The translations under genes were made by a program, and so were the position numbers. The notes under the pieces were generated by a model, which was given only the letters and a program-made list of their open reading frames with translations, made no database searches and was not told where the DNA came from. A DNA stretch of 64,000 nt from Inquilinus limosus DSM 16000 (lineage in GTDB: Bacteria > Pseudomonadota > Alphaproteobacteria > DSM-16000 > Inquilinaceae), in the NCBI RefSeq assembly GCF_000423185.1, contig NZ_AUHM01000014.1, positions 1 through 64,000 on the forward strand. The letters run 5' to 3'. Below are positions 51,979-60,163 of this stretch, piece by piece; positions within the stretch are counted from its first letter, which is position 1, and each line of letters opens with the position of its first letter.

Positions 51979-52000
51979 GGCGCCGCGGCGACGGCGCCCT
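51979..52000 (+). terminator. Hairpin after beta-lactamase gene
   Basis: A stem GGGCGCCG/CGGCGCCC of 8 bp with a 6-base loop begins seven bases after the bla stop. Only a weak TATCTC follows, so it is a terminator-like structure without a U-run. Confidence 0.45.
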
Positions 52001-52043
52001 ATCTCAGCCTTCCCCGTCCCGATGCCGAGGAGCAGCCCGTCCC

Positions 52044-52241
52044 ATGCGACCGATTCGGGACATCCTGTCCGACGCCGATCTCGACGAGGTGGTGCGGCGC
52101 TGCGAGCTGCGCTGGCGCGCCGTGGAACAGGGACTGCGCGAGGACGAGATCGCCGTGCTGCTCGCGCTCGGCCTCGACCGGGCGGAGGCACGGCTCCGGA
52201 CTCTTCATCCGTGCGAAGGCGCGGGGAACGGCCCGGACTGA
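52044..52241 (+). CDS. Small hypothetical protein
   Basis: A 65-residue protein, highly charged and probably helical (ILSDADLDEVVRRCELRWRA, then AVLLALGLDRAEARLRTLHP), with two cysteines. A GAGGAG sits upstream of ATG 52044 at a somewhat long distance. I recognise no family. It could be a real small regulator-like protein or a chance frame in the bla-MFS gap. Confidence 0.4.
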   Translation: MRPIRDILSDADLDEVVRRCELRWRAVEQGLREDEIAVLLALGLDRAEARLRTLHPCEGAGNGPD

Positions 52242-52310
52242 TGGCGCCCGCCGTCCCGCCGGTCCATCCTGTCTTCCGCTTCGGAGTGGTGCGGGCTGCT
52301 GTCTTTTTTC

Positions 52311-52324
52311 AAAGCAATTGCTTT
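52311..52324. promoter_or_regulatory. Palindrome AAAGCAATTGCTTT before MFS gene
   Basis: A perfect 14-bp palindrome in a short A+T-rich promoter region, 51 bases from the MFS start. A second inverted repeat GCAAG-N6-CTTGC follows at 52343-52358. Such sites suit a MarR/TetR-type repressor, but no regulator gene is adjacent. Confidence 0.55.
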
Positions 52325-52374
52325 TCTAATTTGCGGGATATAGCAAGAAGTGACTTGCAAAAAGAGGGCGGGCC

Positions 52375-53772
52375 ATGGAGGAAACGATCGACGGGCGGTG
52401 GGGCGAACTGCTGACCCGGCGCTATGCCGCTCCGGTCGCCACCCTGTGCCTGGGCGTGGCGCTCTACGCGCTCAACGCCTTCCTGGTCTCGACCTCGCTG
52501 CCCACCGCGGTGGTCGAGCTCGGCGGCGTCGGGCTGATCAGCTGGGCCTTCACCGTCTTCCTCGTCGCCGCCATCGTCGGCGGCGCCGCCTCGGCGATGC
52601 TGAAGCAGCGGTTCGGCACCCGCCCGACGCTGCTGCTGGCGGCGCTGGCCTTCCTGGCCGGCACGCTGGTCTGCGGCTTTGCCACATCGATGCCGATAGT
52701 GCTGGTCGGCCGTCTGGCCCAAGGCGCGGGGGAGGGGGTGATCGCCGCGGTCTGCTATGCGCTGATCCCCGAGATGTTCCCGTCGCGCCTGATCCCGAAG
52801 GTGTTCGGGGCCGAGGCGATCGTCTGGGCCGCCGCGGCCTTCGGCGGACCGCTGCTCTCCGGCGTTCTGACCGAGACCGTGTCCTGGCGCGCCGCCTTCC
52901 TGGTCAACGTGCCGGCGATCCTGGTCTTCGCCGCGCTGGTCGCCGTGGTGGTGCCGCCCGACCCGGGCACGCGGACCGGTGCCGGGGTGCCGATCGGGCG
53001 CCTGTTCGGCTGCGCCCTCGGCATCATGCTGGTCTCGATCGCCGGCATCGTGCCGCAGAGCTGGCAGGCGGCGCTGTGCGTCGCCGCGGCCCTTCTGGTG
53101 CTGGCGGCGGTGGTGCTGGCCGACCGGCGCAGCCACGACCGGCTGTTCCCGTCCGACGCCTTCACCTTCCACTCCACCGTCGGCGCCGGGCTCTGGGTGG
53201 TGCTGCTGATGCCGGTGGCCCAGGCGGCGACCACGGTCTATCTCAACATCACCATCCAGCATCTCTGGGGCTACGGACCGACCATGGCCGGCTATGTCAG
53301 CGCCCTGATGGCGCTGTCCTGGAGCGGCTCGGCCGTGCTGGTCGCCGGCATCGTCCGGCCGGAGGCGCAGCGTCGGCTGATCCGGCTCGGGCCGTTCCTG
53401 CTGGCGCTCGGCCTGCTCGGGGTGATGGCGGCGGTGGCGACGGGCCGGCCCTGGCTGCTGATGCTGTGCCAGGTGCTGATCGGCGCCGGTTTCGGCATCT
53501 CCTGGGCCTTCCTCAGCCAGGCGGTGATGGAGGCGGCGCGGCCGGGCGAGCGTGACGCCGCCTCCGCCCTGCTGCCGACGTTGCAATCCGGCGGCTACGC
53601 CATCGGCGCCGCGGTGGCCGGGCTGATCGCCAACGAGGCCGGCATGGCTGCGGCGCTGACGCCGGAGGCGATCATCCCCGCCGCCAGCTGGGTGTTCGGC
53701 ATCGCCGCGCTGCTGGGGACGCTGGGGTTCCTCGCCAGCTTCGGGGTGCGGCCAGGCGGCCGCCCATCCTGA
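52375..53772 (+). CDS. MFS multidrug-type transporter
   Basis: A 465-residue membrane protein of the major facilitator superfamily with about 14 predicted helices. Typical parts are LPTAVVELGGVGLISWAFTV after helix 1, LKQRFGTRPTLLLAALAFL (motif A-like), VLVGRLAQGAGEGVIAAVCY and the late LLPTLQSGGYAIGAAVAGLI. It resembles DHA2-type drug exporters. The start ATG 52375 has GGGCGG upstream. Palindromes upstream point to repressor control. The substrate is unknown. Confidence 0.88.
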   Translation: MEETIDGRWGELLTRRYAAPVATLCLGVALYALNAFLVSTSLPTAVVELGGVGLISWAFTVFLVAAIVGGAASAMLKQRFGTRPTLLLAALAFLAGTLVCGFATSMPIVLVGRLAQGAGEGVIAAVCYALIPEMFPSRLIPKVFGAEAIVWAAAAFGGPLLSGVLTETVSWRAAFLVNVPAILVFAALVAVVVPPDPGTRTGAGVPIGRLFGCALGIMLVSIAGIVPQSWQAALCVAAALLVLAAVVLADRRSHDRLFPSDAFTFHSTVGAGLWVVLLMPVAQAATTVYLNITIQHLWGYGPTMAGYVSALMALSWSGSAVLVAGIVRPEAQRRLIRLGPFLLALGLLGVMAAVATGRPWLLMLCQVLIGAGFGISWAFLSQAVMEAARPGERDAASALLPTLQSGGYAIGAAVAGLIANEAGMAAALTPEAIIPAASWVFGIAALLGTLGFLASFGVRPGGRPS

Positions 53773-53817
53773 AACTCGCCCCGACGGCCATCTGACGCGG
53801 GCTTCCAACTTCCAATG

Positions 53818-53906
53818 CCGTCATTGCGAGCGCAGCGAAGCGATCCAGGGCCGTTCACACCGGCCCCTGGGATTGCTTCGTCGGCTTCGCCTCTTCGCAA
53901 TGACGG
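53818..53906. repeat. Palindromic repeat (CCGTCATTGCGAG family)
   Basis: It begins CCGTCATTGCGAGCGCAGCG and ends CTCTTCGCAATGACGG, with GATCCAGGGCC and GGCCCCTGGGATTGCTTCG arms inside. This is the common intergenic palindrome in many bacteria. Relatives lie at 18197-18274 and 56813-56906. It sits between the MFS and LysE genes. Confidence 0.8.
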
Positions 53907-53984
53907 TTGGGGGAGCGGTCAACTCGACTCCGGGCCGGTCTCGCCGCTATCGTCGATCGATCAGCGGAAGGCAGGAGAACGGCG

Positions 53985-54620
53985 ATGCTGGCGAGTTCGA
54001 TCCTGGCGTTTCTCGGGGTGTCGGCGCTGGTCATCGTCACGCCCGGCCCCGACACCGCGGTTACGGTGCGCAACGCCCTCCTCGGCGGCCGCGCCGGCGG
54101 CGTGTTCACCGCGCTCGGCGTCTCGGTCGGCCAGGCGATCTGGGCCTTCGCCACCAGCCTCGGCATCGTCGCCCTGCTGGTGGCGTCCGAGCCGCTGTTC
54201 CTGGCGGTGAAATACGCCGGCGCCGCCTATCTCGTCTGGCTCGGCCTGCAAGCGCTGCGGGCGGCGTGGCGAGGAGACGAGGTCGGCGATGCCGGCCCCG
54301 CACGGCCGGCCCGGCGTCTCGGCCGCGGCGCGGCGTTCCGCCAGGGGCTGGTCAGCGATCTCGGCAACCCGAAGATGGCGGTGTTCTTCGCCAGCCTGCT
54401 GCCGCAATTCGTGCCGGCGGGGCAGCCGGCCTTCATCGCCTTCCTCGCCCTCGGCCTGGTGTTCAGCCTGATGACCTTCGCCTGGCTCGCCGCCTATGCT
54501 GTCGCCGTGGCCAAGGCCGGCGACGTGCTGCGCCGGCCGCGGATCCGCCGCGCCATCGAGGGCGTCACCGGCGTCCTCCTGGTCGCGCTCGGGCTGCGGA
54601 TCGCGGCGGAGCAGCGCTGA
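53985..54620 (+). CDS. LysE-family amino-acid exporter
   Basis: A 211-residue membrane protein with six predicted helices. The family start FLGVSALVIVTPGPDTAVTV, then RNALLGGRAGGVFTALGVSV, is followed by FRQGLVSDLGNPKMAVFFAS, both RhtB/LysE signatures. It exports amino acids or homoserine-like compounds. AGGAGAA precedes ATG 53985. It is convergent with the Bug-type gene, three bases away. Confidence 0.9.
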   Translation: MLASSILAFLGVSALVIVTPGPDTAVTVRNALLGGRAGGVFTALGVSVGQAIWAFATSLGIVALLVASEPLFLAVKYAGAAYLVWLGLQALRAAWRGDEVGDAGPARPARRLGRGAAFRQGLVSDLGNPKMAVFFASLLPQFVPAGQPAFIAFLALGLVFSLMTFAWLAAYAVAVAKAGDVLRRPRIRRAIEGVTGVLLVALGLRIAAEQR

Positions 54621-54623
54621 CGG

Positions 54624-55619
54624 CTACTGCGCGGTGGCGCCGGAGGCCTCGACGATCGGCTTGTACTTCGCCGTCTCGGTCTTGATGTAGGCGGCGAACT
54701 CCTCGGCGGTGCTGCCGATCGGCTGGGCGCCCAGGGCCTCGACCCGGGCGCGGATCTCCGGCAGGCGCATGATCCGCTGCGCCTCGGCGCTCAGCTTCTG
54801 GACGATGGCGGGCGGCGTGCCGGCCGGCGCCAGGATGCCCTGCCAGGAGGTGATGTCGAAGCCGGGGATGAACTCCGCCACCGTCGGCACGTCCGGCAGC
54901 ACCGTGGCCCGTTGCAGCCCGGTCACCGCCAGCGGGCGGACGGTGCCGGCCTTGGCCTGCTCCACCGCCGTCGGGATGTTGTCGAAGATCATGTCGACAT
55001 GGCCGGCGACGACGTCGCCCAGCGCCTGGGCGCTGCCCTTGTAGGGCACATGCGTCATGCGCGAGCCGATCCGCTGCTCGAAGGCGGCGGCGGCGAGGTG
55101 GATCGAGGTGCCAAAGCCGGAGGAGGCATAGCTGTAGCGGTCCGGCTCGGCCTTCAGAAGGGCGATCAGCTCCGGCACCGACTTCGCCGGGAAGACCGGG
55201 TTGACCACCAGCAGGTTCGGCAGGGTGGCGGACAGGGAGACCGGCGCGAAGTCCTTCACCGGATCATAGGCCAGGTCCTTGTAGACCCACGGGTTGATCG
55301 CATGGGTGCTGACCGTGGCCATGCCCAGCGTGTAGCCGTCCGGCTCGGCCTTGGCCACGAGCTCGGCGCCGATGGCGCCGCCGGCGCCGGGCTTGTTCTC
55401 GACGATGAAGGGCTGGCCGAAGGTCTTGCTCATCTCGTCGGCCAGCAGGCGGCCGAACAGGTCGGTGTTCCCGCCGGGGGCGAAGGGCACGATGATGGTG
55501 ACCGGCCGGCTCGGGTAGCCCGCCGCCGGATCCTGGGCGGAGGCCTGGCCGGCGGGCAGGAGGGCGGAGATCACGGCCAGGCCGGCGCACAGCGCCAGCC
55601 GCAGGGCTGTCTTGGACAT
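54624..55619 (-). CDS. Bug-type tripartite tricarboxylate binding protein
   Basis: A 331-residue periplasmic solute-binding protein of the Bug/TctC family. The signal peptide ends near LPAGQASAQ (about residue 29). YPSRPVTIIVPFAPGGNTDL, VENKPGAGGAIGAELVAKAE, THVPYKGSAQALGDVVAGHV and DMIFDN are family hallmarks. It captures carboxylates for TctAB-type transporters. No TctA or TctB gene is adjacent, so it is an orphan, as is frequent in the family. ATG 55619 is used; a long upstream extension is not coding. Confidence 0.92.
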   Translation of the reverse strand: MSKTALRLALCAGLAVISALLPAGQASAQDPAAGYPSRPVTIIVPFAPGGNTDLFGRLLADEMSKTFGQPFIVENKPGAGGAIGAELVAKAEPDGYTLGMATVSTHAINPWVYKDLAYDPVKDFAPVSLSATLPNLLVVNPVFPAKSVPELIALLKAEPDRYSYASSGFGTSIHLAAAAFEQRIGSRMTHVPYKGSAQALGDVVAGHVDMIFDNIPTAVEQAKAGTVRPLAVTGLQRATVLPDVPTVAEFIPGFDITSWQGILAPAGTPPAIVQKLSAEAQRIMRLPEIRARVEALGAQPIGSTAEEFAAYIKTETAKYKPIVEASGATAQ

Positions 55620-55844
55620 GGTTTCCCCCTTCGATGATGGCGGCCTCGGGCACGGGTCCGCTTCCGCCTCCACTATGCCAAAGGACCACCATCCTGGCAC
55701 GCGGGGCGGGCCGGCCTGTCGCAACGAGGCCGCGGTGTCGTCTTCCGGACAGTTCCGGTCGTCGGCGACGCAGCGCCGGGGGCCCGGCATCACCATCTTC
55801 TCTCCGAGCGCCGGTGATGGCGCCGTGCCCATGGAGGACGGTGG

Positions 55845-56789
55845 ATGCTGGGATTCGATCGGTCGGCCGCCAAGGTTGTCTCGCTCCCGACGCCGAAGAC
55901 GGCGGTCGTCGACCTGTTCCGCGATCTGTCGATCGAGACCGCGCCCGGCATCGCCGCCAAGACCGCCAGCTACGGCGCCCATCTGCCGGCCGGCACCCGG
56001 GTCTACGTCACCATGCTGCCCGGCGCCGATCTCGGCGAGATCGTGCAGACCGCGGCGCGGCTGCGCGGCGAAGGGCTGGTGCCGGTGCCGCATATCGCCG
56101 CCCGCAGCCTGCAGAGCCGAGCCCAGCTCGACGACTATCTCCGCCGCCTCGCCGGCGAGGCGGGGGTCGACCAGGCGCTGGTGATCGGCGGCGGCGTCTC
56201 CACCCCCGTCGGCCCGTTCGACCGCACCATGCAGGTGCTGGAGACGGGCCTGCTGCAGCAGCACGGCATCCGGACCATCGGCGTCGCCGGCCATCCCGAA
56301 GGCAGCAAGGACATCCCGGCGGAGGAAATCGCCCGGGCCGTGGCCGAGAAGAACGCCTATGCCAAGGCGACCGGCACGGAGATGTACATCGCCACCCAGT
56401 TCTGCTTCGACGCCGAGGCGATCATCGCCTGGGACCGTGAGCTGCGCCGCGCCGGCAACGCGCTGCCGATCCATCTCGGCCTCGCCGGCCCGGCCAAGCT
56501 GAAGAGCCTGATCCACTATGCCGCGATGTGCGGCGTCGGCCCGTCGATGCGGTTCCTGACCCGGCAGGCAATGAACATCGCCAAGCTGGCCTCGGTCTCG
56601 GTGCCGGACCGGCTGCTGACAGCGCTCGCCGACTATCGGGCCAAGGACCCAGCCTGCGACATCGCCCAGCTGCACCTCTTCGCCTTCGGCGGGCTGGAGC
56701 GGTCGGCCCGCTGGGTCAGGGCGATGCAGGAGGGCCGCTTCACCCTCGACGGCCGCGGCGGCTTCGCCACGGACGAGGCGCTGGACTAA
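55845..56789 (+). CDS. Methylenetetrahydrofolate reductase-like protein
   Basis: A 314-residue TIM-barrel protein of the MetF family. VYVTMLPGADLGEIVQTAAR, VPVPHIAARSL, LVIGGGVSTPVGPFDRTMQV, TIGVAGHPEGSKDIP, and MYIATQFCFDAEAIIAWD follow the MetF layout of flavin and folate sites. It is shorter at the N-terminus than housekeeping MetF and begins within a Lys/Thr-rich segment. A paralogous one-carbon role, possibly in demethylation, is likely. It stands alone between a Bug-type gene and a repeat. Confidence 0.82.
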   Translation: MLGFDRSAAKVVSLPTPKTAVVDLFRDLSIETAPGIAAKTASYGAHLPAGTRVYVTMLPGADLGEIVQTAARLRGEGLVPVPHIAARSLQSRAQLDDYLRRLAGEAGVDQALVIGGGVSTPVGPFDRTMQVLETGLLQQHGIRTIGVAGHPEGSKDIPAEEIARAVAEKNAYAKATGTEMYIATQFCFDAEAIIAWDRELRRAGNALPIHLGLAGPAKLKSLIHYAAMCGVGPSMRFLTRQAMNIAKLASVSVPDRLLTALADYRAKDPACDIAQLHLFAFGGLERSARWVRAMQEGRFTLDGRGGFATDEALD

Positions 56790-56812
56790 CACCAACGCCC
56801 GAAACTAACCGA

Positions 56813-56906
56813 CCCGTCATGGCGAGCCCCGAAGGGGCGTGGCCATCCAGGGCCGCTCGCACCGGCCCCTGGATGGCCACGGCGCTGCGCGCCTCGCCAT
56901 GACGGG
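56813..56906. repeat. Palindromic repeat (CCCGTCATGGCGAG family)
   Basis: It begins CCCGTCATGGCGAGCCCCGA and ends GCCTCGCCATGACGGG, with internal GGCCATCCAGGG and CCCTGGATGGCC arms. It is close to the copy after priA (18197-18274) and related to 53818-53906. It lies between the convergent metF-like and ABC transporter genes. Confidence 0.8.
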
Positions 56907-56959
56907 GAAGGGATCGAAGAGTCGATCTCAAAGGCCATTGGTATAAGGCCGACCGGCCC

Positions 56960-58414
56960 CTAAACCGGCACCGCCAGCTCCGCCGCGCCGCGCGCCGGTA
57001 CATCCTGATCCGGTCCCGCAAGCCTGAGCACCCGGGTCGAGAGCTTCTCCGCCAGGGCGAGGTCGTGGGTGACCAGGAGCACGCCCAGCCCGGTCTCGGC
57101 CACCACCTCGAGCAGCAGCTCCACCACCTCCTGCTGGCTCACCGGATCGAGGCGCGAGGTCGCCTCGTCCGCGAACAGGAACACCGGGTCCAGCAGCAGC
57201 GTCCGCAGCAGGGCGAAGCGCTGCAGCTCGCCGCCCGAGACCTGGCCCGGCAGGCGGTCGAGCAGCCCGTCCGAGAGGCGCAGCCGGGCCATCAGCCGCT
57301 CCACCCGGTCCCAGGGCTGCCGGTGCAGCCGGGCCAGGTCCTGCAGGCCCCGGCGGATCGGCTGATGCGGCGCGAAGGCGGCCGGCGGGTCCTGGTACAG
57401 CTTCTGGAACTTCAGCCGCGGCTGGCCGCCGGGCCGCTCGACCGCGCCGCCGTCCGGCTGGACCAGGCCGAGCAGGATGTTGCCGAGCGTGGTCTTGCCG
57501 CAGCCGCTGGGGCCGACCACGGCGACGATCTCGCCCGCCCGCACCTCGAGGTCGATCCCGGCGAACAGCCGGCGGCCGCCGAAGGCCTTGGCGAGGCCGC
57601 GGCCGCGCAGGACCGGGCGGCCCGAGGGCCGCGGCGCCCGGTCCGGCCAGCCCTGCGGGTCGGCGGCCAGCAGCGCCCGGCTGTAGGCGTGGCCCGGCGC
57701 CCGCAGCACCGTCTCCGCCGGGCCGGATTCGACGATCCGGCCATCCAGCATGACGCCGACGGTCCCGCCCAGCGCCCGGGCGACCGCGATGTCATGAGTG
57801 ATGGTGAGCAGCAGGCGGCCGGCTTCCGCCTCATGCTTCAGCCGCGCCACGACGCTGTCGCGGAGCTGCGCGTCGAGGCCCTTGGTCGGCTCGTCGGCGA
57901 TCAGCAGCGGGCTGCCGCCGGCATGGGCGATGGCGATCGCCGTGCGCTGGGCCATGCCGCCCGAGATCTGGAACGGGTAGAGCGCCTCGACACCGCCGAG
58001 CCCGACCTCCGCCAGATGCTCGCGGCCGCGCGCCTCGCTCTCCGCCCGGGGGCGCCGGTGGACGAAGCGGGGCACCTCCGATACCTGGGCGCCGATCCGC
58101 ATCGTCGGGTCGAGGGCGAGCCAGGGCTCCTGCGGCAACAGCGAGATCGCGCGGCCCCAGAGCTTCCGTCGCTCAGAGGGCGACAGGGTCAGCAGGTCGG
58201 TGCCGCCGAGGCGGATCGAGCCCGTCGCCCGCAGCCCCGGCGGCAGCGTGCCCATGATCGCCTGGGCGACCAGGGATTTGCCGGACCCGCTTTCGCCCAG
58301 CAGGGTCAGCGGCCGAGCCGGGCGCAGCGACAGGTCGACCCCGGCGACGAGGGGGCCGGCGGCCGAGGCGATGCCGAGCCCGGAGACGGAGAGGCCGTGG
58401 TCGGGGGCGTTCAT
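56960..58414 (-). CDS. ABC importer, fused ATP-binding protein (two ATPase domains)
   Basis: A 484-residue protein with two ABC ATPase domains. Domain 1 (about 5-240) has Walker A GESGSGKS, signature QISGGMAQRTA and Walker B LLIADEPTKG. Domain 2 (about 270-480) has Walker A GPSGCGKT, signature QVSGGELQR and Walker B FLFADEATSR. It corresponds to OppD and OppF (or NikD/NikE) fused. It energises the two permeases encoded just upstream, which overlap its start by four bases. Signature and Walker motifs are intact in both halves. Confidence 0.92.
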   Translation of the reverse strand: MNAPDHGLSVSGLGIASAAGPLVAGVDLSLRPARPLTLLGESGSGKSLVAQAIMGTLPPGLRATGSIRLGGTDLLTLSPSERRKLWGRAISLLPQEPWLALDPTMRIGAQVSEVPRFVHRRPRAESEARGREHLAEVGLGGVEALYPFQISGGMAQRTAIAIAHAGGSPLLIADEPTKGLDAQLRDSVVARLKHEAEAGRLLLTITHDIAVARALGGTVGVMLDGRIVESGPAETVLRAPGHAYSRALLAADPQGWPDRAPRPSGRPVLRGRGLAKAFGGRRLFAGIDLEVRAGEIVAVVGPSGCGKTTLGNILLGLVQPDGGAVERPGGQPRLKFQKLYQDPPAAFAPHQPIRRGLQDLARLHRQPWDRVERLMARLRLSDGLLDRLPGQVSGGELQRFALLRTLLLDPVFLFADEATSRLDPVSQQEVVELLLEVVAETGLGVLLVTHDLALAEKLSTRVLRLAGPDQDVPARGAAELAVPV

Positions 58415-59223
58415 CGGGGGTCCTTCTGCGCGACGAGCTGCAGGCCAAGGACGAGCAGCACGATCAGGCCGGCGGGCAGCAGCGCATGCAGCGGCGCCTC
58501 GGCGTAGTAGGGCAGCAGCTCGACGATCATGCTGCCGAGCTCCGGCGTCGGCGGCTGCAGCCCGACGCTGATGGCGCTGAGGGTCGAGATCGCGATGATC
58601 GCCGTCGCCATGGCGAAGGCCGCGAGCGTGCCGATCAGCGGCGCGATCACCGGCAGGACGTGGCGGCGCAGCACATAGAAGGGGCCGAAGCCGAGCAGGG
58701 TCGCCGCCTCGACATGCGGCTGCTTCAGGACTGTCGCGGCGGTGGCGCGGGTGACGCGGTAGAATTCGACCCACAGCGTCAGGGCGAGGCCGAGATAGAG
58801 CGGCCCGAAATTGCCGGGGGCGAAGGCCAGCAGCAGCAGGACCAGCATCAGCCCGGGCAGCGCCAGGACGACGGTCGAGGCGAGGTCGGCCAGCCGTTCC
58901 ACCCAGCCGCCGCGCCAGGCAGCGGCGAGGCCGAGCAGCACGCCGGGCACCGCCGCCGTCGCCATGGTCAGGACGGCCATGCCGCAGGACAGCCGGGCGC
59001 CATGGGCCAGCCGGGCCAGCAGGCTGCGGCCGTAATGGTCGGCGCCGAGCAGGTAGCCGCCGCCGACCGGCGCCAGGCTGGCGCCGAGATCCTGCGCGGC
59101 GGGGTCGGCCTCCACCAGCCAGGGTCCCAGGACGGCGAAGGCTGCCAGGGCCAGGAGGAGAGCGCCGCCGACGGTGCGCGGCCCGACCAGCCGCGGCGAG
59201 GGCGTTGGGAGGGCCATGGTCAT
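58411..59223 (-). CDS. ABC importer permease (DppC/NikC-like)
   Basis: A 270-residue inner-membrane permease with about six helices. It starts with the DppC-type segment LAAFAVLGPWLVEADPAAQD, LGADHYGRSLLARLAHGAR and the coupling motif LGFGPFYVLRRHVLPVIAPL. Its ATG overlaps the stop of the first permease and its stop overlaps the start of the ATPase gene, so the operon is translationally coupled. The substrate is unresolved. Confidence 0.9.
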   Translation of the reverse strand: MTMALPTPSPRLVGPRTVGGALLLALAAFAVLGPWLVEADPAAQDLGASLAPVGGGYLLGADHYGRSLLARLAHGARLSCGMAVLTMATAAVPGVLLGLAAAWRGGWVERLADLASTVVLALPGLMLVLLLLAFAPGNFGPLYLGLALTLWVEFYRVTRATAATVLKQPHVEAATLLGFGPFYVLRRHVLPVIAPLIGTLAAFAMATAIIAISTLSAISVGLQPPTPELGSMIVELLPYYAEAPLHALLPAGLIVLLVLGLQLVAQKDPR

Positions 59224-60158
59224 CGCGGGCTCCTCGGGCGCGGGTCGAGCCAGGCGGTGGCGGCGTCGACCACGGCGGTGATGGCGACGAAGATCAGCCC
59301 CATGACCAGGGCCGTGCCCTGGACCATGGGAACGTCGCGCTCGATGATGGCGTGCACCAGGGCGTGGCCGATGCCGGGATAGGCGAAGATCGATTCGACC
59401 ACGACGACGCCCTCGACCAGGTAGATCGCCTGCAGGCCGAGATAGGAGACGACGGGGATCGCCGCGTTGCGCAGGCCGTGGCGGCGCACCACCACCGCCT
59501 CGGGCAGCCCCTTGTGCCGGGCGAAGGCGAAGAAGGGCGATGCCGCCACGCCGGCGACCGCGTCCCGCGTCACCCGGCTCGACACGGCGGCGAGGCCGAG
59601 GCCGAGAGTCAGCGCCGGCAGCGCGAGCTCCCGCCAGGTGCCGAAGCCGGCCGGGGGCAGCCAGCCGAGCCGGATGGCGAAGACCAGCATCAGGACCAGG
59701 CCCAGCACGAAGGGCGGCAGGGCGCGCAAGGCGACGGAGCCGGCCAGCCCCAGCCGGTCGACCCAGCCCTGCGGCCGCAGGCCGGCGGCGACGCCGATCG
59801 CCGGGCCGATCAGCAGCGACAGCGCCAGCGCCGCGGCGGCGAGCCACAGGGAATAGCCGAGCTGGACCTCCAGCTCTTCGACCACGGGCGCGCCGGTGAC
59901 GAGGGATCGCCCGAGGTCCAGCCGGGCCAGATCGGCGATCCATTCGGCGAACTGGGCGGGCCAGGGCCGGTCGAGGCCGAGCTCGGCCCGCACCTTCTCT
60001 GCCGCCTGCGCGTTCATGGCGTCGGGGCCGTAGCGGCCGGCGGCGATCCGCATGGCGGGGTCGCCGGGCAGGACGCGCATCAGCACGAAGCACAGGGCGC
60101 CGACGACCAGCGCCACCAGGGCGGCCTGGCCCAGACGGGGGAGGAGAAGCCGTTCCAT
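59220..60158 (-). CDS. ABC importer permease (DppB/NikB-like)
   Basis: A 312-residue permease with about six helices. It carries the DppB-type N-terminus (VGALCFVLMRVLPGDPAMRI) and the coupling-helix segment FARHKGLPEAVVVRRHGLRN, followed by AAIPVVSYLGLQAIYLVEGV. It pairs with the DppC-like permease that overlaps its end. It starts five bases after the binding-protein stop. GGAGGAG lies upstream of ATG 60158. Confidence 0.9.
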   Translation of the reverse strand: MERLLLPRLGQAALVALVVGALCFVLMRVLPGDPAMRIAAGRYGPDAMNAQAAEKVRAELGLDRPWPAQFAEWIADLARLDLGRSLVTGAPVVEELEVQLGYSLWLAAAALALSLLIGPAIGVAAGLRPQGWVDRLGLAGSVALRALPPFVLGLVLMLVFAIRLGWLPPAGFGTWRELALPALTLGLGLAAVSSRVTRDAVAGVAASPFFAFARHKGLPEAVVVRRHGLRNAAIPVVSYLGLQAIYLVEGVVVVESIFAYPGIGHALVHAIIERDVPMVQGTALVMGLIFVAITAVVDAATAWLDPRPRSPR

Positions 60159-60163
60159 CCGGC

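Noticed and set aside
54624-56795. A 723-residue leftward frame covering the Bug-type gene and the metF-like gene
   Set aside because: Only the part from 55619 downward is a real protein. The N-terminal extension is antisense to the metF-like gene and lacks motifs.
58411-60093. Long leftward frame joining the permease genes
   Set aside because: Its first half is the wrong frame of the DppB-like permease; the two permeases are separate genes with an ATGA overlap.
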